Below, in pieces: positions 24,795-32,449 of a DNA stretch of 39,611 bases. Position numbers and translations under genes: made by a program. Source of the DNA: Bacteroidales bacterium. GTDB taxonomy: Bacteria; Bacteroidota; Bacteroidia; Bacteroidales; UBA932. The stretch's first letter is position 1, and the number at the start of each line of letters is the position of its first letter. The notes beneath the pieces are model-generated. The model was not told the origin of the DNA and made no database searches. It saw only the letters and a program-made list of their open reading frames with translations. The stretch spans positions 1 through 39,611 of the forward strand of contig SFMU01000017.1 of NCBI GenBank assembly GCA_004552965.1, given 5' to 3'.

Positions 24795-26423
24795 ATGAAG
24801 AAGTACATTTATATGATGATGATCGCATGCGCCGCAATCTTCGCATCCTGCAATGATGATACTCACGGCAGGGGAGAAGGCTCCAGCGAGAATGTCGATC
24901 TTTCCAACCTCACCGCTGAAGGCAGAATCGGACAGGTAGTTCTCAAATGGCAGAATCCTACCAACCCTGATTACTACTATTCAATGGTAGAATTTGTAAA
25001 CGCAGCTGGCGAGACTGTAAAGCAGAAAGTCAGTGTCTACAGCGAAGACAAGGATAAGGGCACAGGTTACACCTCAGCCAAGATTCTCGGTTTCGAAGAT
25101 ACCAACAACTACGAGTTCATCGTCACTCCTTACACTTCTTACGGCATCGCCGGAAAGTCTGAGACTGTTTCCTGCAAGCCTGAGGATGCTCAGTTCGCCT
25201 ACAAGTACATCCCAGAGACCGTTACCGTTGAAGGTGCTGTGGAAGGTGCTGTCGTAAAGTGGGTCAACGAGTATGAGATTCCGGTAACCGTCAAGGTTTC
25301 TTTCAAGAACCTTATGGGTGAAACTGTTGTGAAGGAGGTCAAGGGCAATTCAGACGGCAGTCTGACTATTGGCGCATTTGTCGATCCTACCGAGGTCACC
25401 GTTACTGCATCCAACGCTGCCGGCACTGCCACTTCTGAGCCGCCTGTCGTTGTAGTCGCAGAACCGGCCAAGGGCGAGATTCCACGTGTCAACTACTCCA
25501 TTGCTGACTACAGTGGTGGAATCCTTGGCGGTGGAATGGAAATCGAAAAACTCATTGACGGCAACTGGCAGACTACATGGCATTCCAGCACCAGTGCTGC
25601 AGGCCCTCTCCATTTCACAGTCGATCTTTCTACCGTTTATCAGGTATCGATGGTAGAATTCGTCAAGAGAACCGACGACCCGAATGCAAGCGGCTATCCA
25701 GAGCATATGGAAGTTTTCACCAGTCTTGACAATTCGACCTTTACAAAGGTCGGCGAGCATGAATTCGATGCCTCATACGTATTCAATCATGTTGTAGCCT
25801 TCGAACCTGTCAATGCCCGCTACGTCAAGGTGACATTCACCCATTCAGGCAGCTGGTCACATCTTGCTGAGTTCGTTGCTTACTCTCACAAGGATGTCAC
25901 CACTCGCTATGCCGAACAGGCTGCCGCCGAACTTGTTCCTGATCCGGATGATGATGACACCTACTATCCTGAGACTGAGTATCTGAGGCCTATGCTTCCT
26001 TCAGACTCCTGGTACCAGGCAGGTTGGTACAACAATGTCAAGGTTACCCACTCCAACCCTGAAGAGGATCCTTCTGAGTACACTTACGAAACCACTGGAG
26101 GCGACTCTTGGCTCCCTCTTGCACCTCTGGAGAATGATGCTGCCGGTCCTAAGCTCATCTTCCGCTACACCTCGACCGGAAATCTCATGTGCGAGTTCTT
26201 CTGGTGCAAGGGCGGCTTCCCTAACAATCTTGCCGGCGGACGCGAGACCCCATTCAACATCAGCAAGACTGACAAGTGGAAGACATTCAAGATGGATATG
26301 TCCGGTGCTTGGTCTACTCATGGATGGCCTGGCAAGAAGGGCGACGGTGTCCGATTCGATATCGGTGACGGTGCTGACCAGAAGGTTGTCGTCAAACTCA
26401 TGCGCTGGGCACCTAAGGACTGA
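24795..26423 (+). CDS. Modular surface glycan-binding lipoprotein with F5/8-type C-like and C-terminal beta-sandwich modules
   Basis: A 542-residue lipoprotein (lipobox cysteine C19 in AAIFASC, followed by the acidic NDDTHGRGEG, resembling the surface-export signal of Bacteroidota lipoproteins). Domain order: an Ig/FN3-like repeat about 30-125 (LTAEGRIGQVVLKWQNP), a second similar repeat about 130-225 (VTVEGAVEGAVVKWVNE), an F5/8 type C (CBM32-like) module about 235-375 (IEKLIDGNWQTTWHSS, LHFTVDLSTVYQVSMVEFVKR, ARYVKVTFTHSGSWSHLAEF), and a C-terminal module about 415-542. The first three resemble the DUF4959-DUF5126-DUF5000 order common next to SusD genes, an assignment from memory of the pattern. 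No catalytic motif is seen. The last module is related to the N-terminal module of the DUF5722 lipoprotein at 30322. Likely an SGBP for the locus substrate. Confidence 0.8.
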   Translation: MKKYIYMMMIACAAIFASCNDDTHGRGEGSSENVDLSNLTAEGRIGQVVLKWQNPTNPDYYYSMVEFVNAAGETVKQKVSVYSEDKDKGTGYTSAKILGFEDTNNYEFIVTPYTSYGIAGKSETVSCKPEDAQFAYKYIPETVTVEGAVEGAVVKWVNEYEIPVTVKVSFKNLMGETVVKEVKGNSDGSLTIGAFVDPTEVTVTASNAAGTATSEPPVVVVAEPAKGEIPRVNYSIADYSGGILGGGMEIEKLIDGNWQTTWHSSTSAAGPLHFTVDLSTVYQVSMVEFVKRTDDPNASGYPEHMEVFTSLDNSTFTKVGEHEFDASYVFNHVVAFEPVNARYVKVTFTHSGSWSHLAEFVAYSHKDVTTRYAEQAAAELVPDPDDDDTYYPETEYLRPMLPSDSWYQAGWYNNVKVTHSNPEEDPSEYTYETTGGDSWLPLAPLENDAAGPKLIFRYTSTGNLMCEFFWCKGGFPNNLAGGRETPFNISKTDKWKTFKMDMSGAWSTHGWPGKKGDGVRFDIGDGADQKVVVKLMRWAPKD

Positions 26424-26448
26424 TGAATAATTCTCTAATACATATATC

Positions 26449-28380
26449 ATGATGAAAAGCTTCTTTCTTTCGTCATTGATAGCTCTTTCAATAGTGTCCT
26501 GTACTTCTTCGGTGCAGGACACCGTTGATTATAGCTATGCAACTGACTTGATGACAGACACATGGGTCGCAACCGATGCCCTTGGTAGAACAATGCCCGG
26601 CTATGAAGAAGTCGGACCGGTCAAGAATGACCACCGCCGCATCGTCGGCATATTCTACATTACCTGGCACACCCAGGGACTGAAGAATCTCCCACAGCCG
26701 TATGAAGGCGATGTTACCAAAGTTCTCGAGAAGGATCCGAGTGCGCGAATGATTGCAGACCATCCGAACTGGAAACTTGGCTCCTATCACTGGGGCGAGC
26801 CGGAGAACGGTTACTTCCTCAGCCAGGACGAGTGGGTTATCCGCAAGGATATGTCCATGCTCGCTGATGCAGGAGTGGATGTCCTTGTGATGGACGTCAC
26901 TAATGCCGTTCTTTACTGGGATGAGTGGGAAGTCACCTTCTCGACCATGATGAAGATGCGCGAGGAAGGCAACAAGACTCCTCAGTTCTGCTTCTGGGCC
27001 TTCAACGGAAATGTGATTTCCGTTGTCCAGCAGCTCTATGAGAAGTTCTACAAAGAGCCTAAGTACCAGGACCTCTGGTTCTATTGGGATGGCAAGCCGC
27101 TGCTTCTGTACAACGCTGAGCCGGAACTCGATGCGAACGGCGGCTGGCATGAGTACAAGGACGGCAAGGCCGACTATTCAGATGAGGTCAAGCAGTTCTT
27201 CACCCTCAGGAACATGTGGTGGGGCTACTATGAGTGGAACGGCAAGCGTTTCATCGGAACCGAGGACAACTGGAGTTTCGGCTACAGCATGGCTGACTCC
27301 GCAATTCTTGCGATGTCTCCTGATGAGCTTGTCTCAAAGCACAACGGCAGGCTTGAGGAGGCGGCAGTAACTCCTGCGCAGCATCCTGTCACAATGACGA
27401 AAGTTCCGATGGGCGTTGGCAAATCATGGTCCCGCGAGTTCGGACAGCCTAAGCTCAATGAATATGACATGCCGGATTCGGCCTATGTCCCTTGGCTCGG
27501 CAAGACCGTGGCAGATCCTACAGGCTACGGAATCTATTTCCAGGAGCGCTGGGATGATGCCCTGAAGTCAGACCCTGAGTTCATCTACCTCAATGACTGG
27601 AACGAATGGACTGCCGGCAAGTACAACGGTGAGGTCGGATGGCTGGGAAGGCAGAACCCGTTCATGTTCGTGGATCAGTACAATGCCGAGTTCAACAGGA
27701 CAATCTCTCCTATGAAGGGTGGCTACACTGACAACTACTACATGCAGATGGCTCAGAACATCCGTCGCTACAAGGGAGTACGTCCTATTCCTGAGAACAA
27801 GGGCTACAACCGCGTGACTGTCGACGGTGACTTTGCTGACTGGACAAAGGTTAAGGTCGAGTACCGCGATACCAGGGGCGACACTGCCCATCGCGATGCC
27901 TACGGCTATGCCAACATCCACTACACCGACTCCACAGGGCGCAATGACATCCTGATGTCCAAGGTTGCGGTCGATGCAGACAACGTGAGCTTCTACGTGG
28001 AGACAGAGGGTGACATCACCCCTTCGACCGACTCCAACTGGATGCTCCTTCTCATCGATTCCGACAGGAACTCTTCTACAGGCTGGTACGGCTACGACAT
28101 CCTCATCAACAAGAATGTCACCGATGCTTCCACCAGCGAGGTTCTTGCCTATGCCGACGGACAGTGGACCAAGACCGGAACCTGCTCTTATGCAGTTGCA
28201 GGCAACAAGCTTGAACTGTCTGTTGCCAATTCTCTGCTCGGAGTTGACGGCAAGGAGATTACGTTCGATTTCAAGTGGGCGGACAACCCTTCGGAACTCG
28301 AGGATCCGATTTCTCTCTGTCTCCATGGTGACACTGCACCGAACAGAAGATTCAACTACAGGTTCATCTGGAAGAAATAA
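26449..28380 (+). CDS. GH71/GH99-like lipoprotein with C-terminal CBM9-like domain (copy 1)
   Basis: The 643-residue product has a lipoprotein signal peptide (MMKSFFLSSLIALSIVSC, Cys18). The catalytic-type part (about 25-445) has blocks of the GH71/GH99-like TIM-barrel group: RIVGIFYITWHTQG, YHWGEPENGYFLSQDEWVIRKDM, AGVDVLVMDVTNA (D149-x-T-N152) and YLNDWNEWTAG (W384-N-E386-W). GH99 enzymes cleave internal alpha-mannosides; these distant relatives are largely uncharacterised. From about 452 follows a CBM9-like domain (TVDGDFADWTKVKVEYRD, GRNDILMSKVAVDADNVSFY, DSDRNSSTGWYGYDI). The residues after Cys18 (TSSVQDTVD) are not strongly acidic, so surface exposure is uncertain. Paralogue of the next gene. 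Followed by a terminator. Confidence 0.75.
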   Translation: MMKSFFLSSLIALSIVSCTSSVQDTVDYSYATDLMTDTWVATDALGRTMPGYEEVGPVKNDHRRIVGIFYITWHTQGLKNLPQPYEGDVTKVLEKDPSARMIADHPNWKLGSYHWGEPENGYFLSQDEWVIRKDMSMLADAGVDVLVMDVTNAVLYWDEWEVTFSTMMKMREEGNKTPQFCFWAFNGNVISVVQQLYEKFYKEPKYQDLWFYWDGKPLLLYNAEPELDANGGWHEYKDGKADYSDEVKQFFTLRNMWWGYYEWNGKRFIGTEDNWSFGYSMADSAILAMSPDELVSKHNGRLEEAAVTPAQHPVTMTKVPMGVGKSWSREFGQPKLNEYDMPDSAYVPWLGKTVADPTGYGIYFQERWDDALKSDPEFIYLNDWNEWTAGKYNGEVGWLGRQNPFMFVDQYNAEFNRTISPMKGGYTDNYYMQMAQNIRRYKGVRPIPENKGYNRVTVDGDFADWTKVKVEYRDTRGDTAHRDAYGYANIHYTDSTGRNDILMSKVAVDADNVSFYVETEGDITPSTDSNWMLLLIDSDRNSSTGWYGYDILINKNVTDASTSEVLAYADGQWTKTGTCSYAVAGNKLELSVANSLLGVDGKEITFDFKWADNPSELEDPISLCLHGDTAPNRRFNYRFIWKK

Positions 28381-28415
28381 TCGGCAGGATATTCAATAAA
28401 AATCCTTATCTTGTG

Positions 28416-28452
28416 AGGGCATGGGCTGATTTGGCTCCATGCCCTTGTTTTT
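28416..28452 (+). terminator. Intra-locus terminator after GH71/99-like copy 1
   Basis: AGGGCATGG (28416-28424) and CCATGCCCT (28437-28445) form a perfect 9-bp stem with a 12-nt loop, followed by TGTTTTT (28446-28452). It lies 36 bp after the stop codon and 39 bp before the next gene of the same locus. Confidence 0.85.
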
Positions 28453-28491
28453 ACTCGATTTGCACTACTGATAACCTAACTGTATATTCAA

Positions 28492-30315
28492 ATGACCAAC
28501 ATCAAGTTTTTTGCAGCGGCAGCTGTCGCGCTGCTGGCAACATCCGCTACTCTTTCCGCACAGAAAGTCAACAGTGATTCCTGGGCGGCAACTGACGCTC
28601 TCGGAAGGAAAGTCCGTTCCTACGATGAAGCTCCGGCAAAGAATGACAAGCTTGTCGGAATCTTCTATTGGACCTGGCATCAGGGCAACGATCCGAAGGA
28701 CTATCCGGTGAAGAACATCTCCGAGATCGTAAGGGAGCATCCGGAAGCTATGAAGGACTACAACCATCCTGCATGGGGAGATCGCAAACCAGGTTTCTTC
28801 TTCTGGGAGCAACCTCTGCTGGGTTACTACAAAACCACAGACAAGTGGGTTCTGCGCAAGCATGCCGAACTTCTTGCCGATGCCGGTGTCGATGCTGTTT
28901 TCTTTGACTGCACCAACGGCTCGCTGACTTTCAAGGATTCTTATGAGGCCCTTCTCGAAACCTGGTCCAAGGCCAAGGAAGATGGAGTGAACGTGCCTAA
29001 GATCTGTTTCATACTCAATCTCTTCCTCAATCCGGACACAAATGTCTCTCTTCGCCAGCTCTACAATGACCTTTACAAGCCGGGAAGATATTCGGACCTC
29101 TGGTTCATGTGGAAGGGAAAGCCATGCATCATGGCATATCCTGATCTGCTGACCGATTCGGCTCTCGATCAGGAAATCAAGCAGTTCTTTACCTTCCGTC
29201 CCGGACAGCCTGACTATGTGAACGGTCCTTTCCCGGACCGCAACGATCAGTGGGGATGGCTCGAGAACTATCCTCAGCACGGTTATGTCGCATCCAAGGA
29301 CGAGAATGGCAAGGTGAAGTACGAGCAGGCTACAGTCGGAGTCGCTCAGAACACCAGCCCTGACAGGAAGGGCCACTGCGGAGCTTTCAATGTCAAGGAT
29401 TCCTACGGCCGCGATTTCTCGGTCAGGAATGGATTCGACCCGAGGCCGGACGGCTATCTCTACGGATGGAACATTTCCGAGCAGTGGGAGAGAGCCTATG
29501 AACTCGATCCAGAGCTTGTATTCGTGACCGGCTGGAATGAATATATTGCCGGAATATGGCTTCCGAAAGACGGATGGCAGGGAGATCCTTTCTCCTTCGT
29601 GGACCAGTTCGACTGGGCTCACAGCCGTGACATCGAACCGAACAAGGGCTGGGGAGACAAGGGTGACGTCTATTATCTCCAGCTTGTCGACAGGATCCGC
29701 AAGTTCAAGGGTATGACTCCTGCAGAACCTGCTACAGAGGCAAAGACGATCAGTCTGGGCAGATTCTCGGACTGGGACGATGTGGGACCGTATTTCGCAA
29801 GCTACAAGGGCAACACGATGCATCGTGACCACGAAGGCCGCTATGACCAGTACTATGTCAACACTTCCGGCCGCAACGACATTGTCGGGGCAAAGGTTGC
29901 CCGGGATTCCAGGTACATCTGGTTCTATGTGGAGACTGCAGAGGATCTCACACCGAAGTCCGACCCTCACTGGATGCAGCTTTTCATCGATGTCGACCGT
30001 GACAAGGCAACCGGATGGAACGGCTATGACTTTGTCGTCAACCACGTATCACCGAAGGGCAGGGCTGTACTCGAGAGGAGTGTCCAGAACAACTGGATCT
30101 GGGAGACTGCCGGAAAGTGCAAGTACCGCGTAAAAGGCAACAAGCTTGCTATCCGTATTCCGAGGGAGATGCTCGGTATCGCCGACGGTCCTGTCGACAT
30201 AGAATTCAAGTGGAACGACAACATGCAGGAGGAAGGCAACATCATGGATTTCTATGTCAATGGTGACACCGCTCCGGGCAGCCGTTTCAACTATGTTTAT
30301 ACTACAAACCAATAA
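28492..30315 (+). CDS. GH71/GH99-like protein with C-terminal CBM9-like domain (copy 2, periplasmic)
   Basis: A 607-residue paralogue of the preceding gene. It has a plain signal peptide (MTNIKFFAAAAVALLATSAT, LSAQ) with no lipobox cysteine, so it should be periplasmic. The same blocks occur: LVGIFYWTWHQGNDPKDYP, FWEQPLLGYYKTTDKWVLRK, AGVDAVFFDCTNG (D139-x-T-N142) and VFVTGWNEYIAG (W348-N-E350-Y), then the CBM9-like domain from about 415 (TISLGRFSDWDDV, GRNDIVGAKVARDSRYIWFYVE, DVDRDKATGWNGYDF). The N-terminal signatures SWAATDALGRKV and WVATDALGRTM are shared by both copies. The conserved Asp and Glu are candidate catalytic residues. It is 6 bp from the next gene, so it opens a three-gene unit behind the terminator; no clear promoter is seen in the short gap. 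Confidence 0.75.
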   Translation: MTNIKFFAAAAVALLATSATLSAQKVNSDSWAATDALGRKVRSYDEAPAKNDKLVGIFYWTWHQGNDPKDYPVKNISEIVREHPEAMKDYNHPAWGDRKPGFFFWEQPLLGYYKTTDKWVLRKHAELLADAGVDAVFFDCTNGSLTFKDSYEALLETWSKAKEDGVNVPKICFILNLFLNPDTNVSLRQLYNDLYKPGRYSDLWFMWKGKPCIMAYPDLLTDSALDQEIKQFFTFRPGQPDYVNGPFPDRNDQWGWLENYPQHGYVASKDENGKVKYEQATVGVAQNTSPDRKGHCGAFNVKDSYGRDFSVRNGFDPRPDGYLYGWNISEQWERAYELDPELVFVTGWNEYIAGIWLPKDGWQGDPFSFVDQFDWAHSRDIEPNKGWGDKGDVYYLQLVDRIRKFKGMTPAEPATEAKTISLGRFSDWDDVGPYFASYKGNTMHRDHEGRYDQYYVNTSGRNDIVGAKVARDSRYIWFYVETAEDLTPKSDPHWMQLFIDVDRDKATGWNGYDFVVNHVSPKGRAVLERSVQNNWIWETAGKCKYRVKGNKLAIRIPREMLGIADGPVDIEFKWNDNMQEEGNIMDFYVNGDTAPGSRFNYVYTTNQ

Positions 30316-30321
30316 ACCAAA

Positions 30322-32448
30322 ATGAAATTCATTTCGAAACTTTTTGCGGCTGTCTTGATGTCCGCAGTAGTGTTTGTCTCGTGCAAACCTGACGATCCGG
30401 ATCCCACGCCGGAGCCGGAGAAACCGGTAGTGAAGCCGGAAGAGCCTGAGCCCGAGTTGAAATCTGTCCTGATCCCGATATCAGCGGCAGGTGCCCATGC
30501 GGCGCAAGTTTTGAATATGGGTAAAAATACCTATACGATAACCTGTACCGGTGGTGATCCGTATTTCTTCACTCCGAAGTTCACTGCAGACATTCCTGTC
30601 GACCATGCTATCCTCGAGTTCGAGTACACTGCAGATGCAGACCTGGCCACAGACCTTCAGATCTTCTATGTGACCAGCGCTCCGAGCGAGAACAGCTCCA
30701 AGAAGTACGGTACGCTCAAGGCCACTTCCACCTTCAAGACCTTCACTGCAGACATTTCCTCCTTCCGTCTTGACGGGTGGGGGAAGAAAGGACACAGCCT
30801 CAGAATAGATCCCGGTGACAACGGAGGTCCTACAATCACAATCAGGAATCTCAAACTTCGCCAGATGAACAAGGAAGAGATTTCTGCCAAAGGTGAGGCT
30901 CTTGCCAAAGAGCAGGCAAAGCAGGACATGGCTGACAGGATCGACAAGTATCTTGCCACCGACTATCCTTCATCGGTGACCAAAGTCAGTGTCACCAAGT
31001 CATCAGTCATCATCGAAGGCACCTGTGGCGGTGACGGCAGCTATGCCCTTGCTGAGGTTACGCCTTGGCAGGACATCACCGAACTGCAGACATTCCCATA
31101 TGTCGAGAGCATCTCCGGCAAGAGTTTCACGGTCACTGTCGACCGTGTCGCCAAAGCCAGAGAGGGAATCGACTATGACCGCGTCTTCTCGAAGTGGGCT
31201 GTTGTCAAGGTCGATGGGGACAAGCATATTCTTGACTCCCATGGACGCTATGCCGATGAGGTCGAGCCTGTGGCTTCTCCTGACCCTCTCCCTCTGAAAA
31301 ACAAGAAGGGAATCGCTGCGGGTGACCATTCATTGTATTTCAGTGACCTGGCAGAGATGGGCTGCGGAAGCAACACGATGAACGTCACTCTTGACGGTAT
31401 CCTTCCGGGAAAGGGAAGCGGATATTCTTTCGGAGGCGTTTCCTACAATGTCGGGGGCGGCAAAGCTTACGTCGAGCGCATAGTTTCAAGCGTCAAGAAC
31501 ATGGGAGTGGTTGTCAATGCCATCATCCTCTGTCCTAAGGGCGGCGTGTTCACCGACCCTGAATGTACGGGAGGCTATTACTCGATGCCGAACCTGACGA
31601 CCGCCGAGGCTTTCAACCACTATGCCGCTGCTCTTTCTTACCTGGCTTCACGCTACAACGATGAGAACGTCCTCGGCCGAATCTCCCATTGGATCATGCA
31701 CAATGAGGTTGATGCGGGAACGACCTGGACGAACATGGGAGAACAGCCGATGACCCGTTATCTCGACCGCTACATCAAGTCCATGCGCATCTGCTACAAC
31801 ATCATCAGGCAGTATGACCAGAATGCGGCCGTGCTGGGTTCCTACACCCACAGCTGGACCGGAAAGGAGGACTATAGCCCTAAGGAGATGCTCGAGAAGA
31901 CTGTAGAGTATTCGAATGCAGAAGGTGATTTCTGGTGGGGTGTGGCTTATCATCCTTACCCTCAGGATCTTGGCAATCCTTCTTTGTGGTCCAATGACGC
32001 TCAGGCGACATATTCGATGGACACCAAGTTCGTCACTTTCAAGAATCTTGAGGTGCTCGACAAGTGGATGAAGATGAAGGAGAATCTCTACAAGGGAGAG
32101 AAGAAGAGAATATGCTTCCTTTCCGAAAACGGTACCAACTCTCCGTCCTACAGCGATAGCAATCTTGCCCTTCAGGCAGCAGGCGGATGCTGGGCATGGA
32201 AGAAGGTGAAGAACCTCGACGGCATCGATGCCATCCAGTGGCACAACTGGAAAGACAACCGTGCCGAGTTCGGTCTCAGGATCGGTCTGAGGTCCTTTGC
32301 AGAGGGTGAATTCAATGATTTTGACCCTAAGCCAGTCTGGTATGTCTGGAAGGCTGCCGGAACCGATCAGGAAGATGAGGTCTTCGCTCCTTATCTGAGC
32401 ACCATCGGCATCACTGACTGGGATTCCATCATGCATGAAGTTGAATAA
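30322..32448 (+). CDS. DUF5722-type putative glycoside hydrolase, lipoprotein with N-terminal binding module (copy 1)
   Basis: A 708-residue lipoprotein: Cys21 in VVFVSC is followed by an acidic proline-rich linker (KPDDPDPTPEPEKP), which resembles a surface-export signal. Residues about 46-190 form a beta-sandwich-like module related to the C-terminus of the SGBP at 24795. Then come a small Ig-like domain (about 200-310) and a TIM-barrel-like domain that I assign to DUF5722 from memory of its pattern. Candidate catalytic residues follow the clan GH-A scheme: HWIMHNEVDAG (N461-E462) as acid/base and RICFLSENGTNSPS (E602) as nucleophile, 140 residues apart. WGVAYHPYPQDL and IDAIQWHNWKDN complete the barrel. 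No activity is known to me for this family. It starts 6 bp after the previous gene. Confidence 0.7.
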   Translation: MKFISKLFAAVLMSAVVFVSCKPDDPDPTPEPEKPVVKPEEPEPELKSVLIPISAAGAHAAQVLNMGKNTYTITCTGGDPYFFTPKFTADIPVDHAILEFEYTADADLATDLQIFYVTSAPSENSSKKYGTLKATSTFKTFTADISSFRLDGWGKKGHSLRIDPGDNGGPTITIRNLKLRQMNKEEISAKGEALAKEQAKQDMADRIDKYLATDYPSSVTKVSVTKSSVIIEGTCGGDGSYALAEVTPWQDITELQTFPYVESISGKSFTVTVDRVAKAREGIDYDRVFSKWAVVKVDGDKHILDSHGRYADEVEPVASPDPLPLKNKKGIAAGDHSLYFSDLAEMGCGSNTMNVTLDGILPGKGSGYSFGGVSYNVGGGKAYVERIVSSVKNMGVVVNAIILCPKGGVFTDPECTGGYYSMPNLTTAEAFNHYAAALSYLASRYNDENVLGRISHWIMHNEVDAGTTWTNMGEQPMTRYLDRYIKSMRICYNIIRQYDQNAAVLGSYTHSWTGKEDYSPKEMLEKTVEYSNAEGDFWWGVAYHPYPQDLGNPSLWSNDAQATYSMDTKFVTFKNLEVLDKWMKMKENLYKGEKKRICFLSENGTNSPSYSDSNLALQAAGGCWAWKKVKNLDGIDAIQWHNWKDNRAEFGLRIGLRSFAEGEFNDFDPKPVWYVWKAAGTDQEDEVFAPYLSTIGITDWDSIMHEVE

Positions 32449-32449
32449 T

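Noticed and set aside
24795..26423. The F5/8-like lipoprotein as an enzyme
   Set aside because: It consists only of Ig-like and binding-type beta domains with no visible catalytic motif.
28465..28491. TTTG (28461-28464), 20 bp, TATATTCA as a promoter for GH71/99-like copy 2
   Set aside because: The -7 box is a poor match, and a start about 7 bp downstream of it would fall inside the gene after its ATG.
28465..30045. Long 526-codon open frame on the minus strand opposite GH71/99-like copy 2
   Set aside because: It is antisense to a clear signal-peptide enzyme with conserved motifs and shows no recognisable domain; codon bias of the sense gene explains the open frame.
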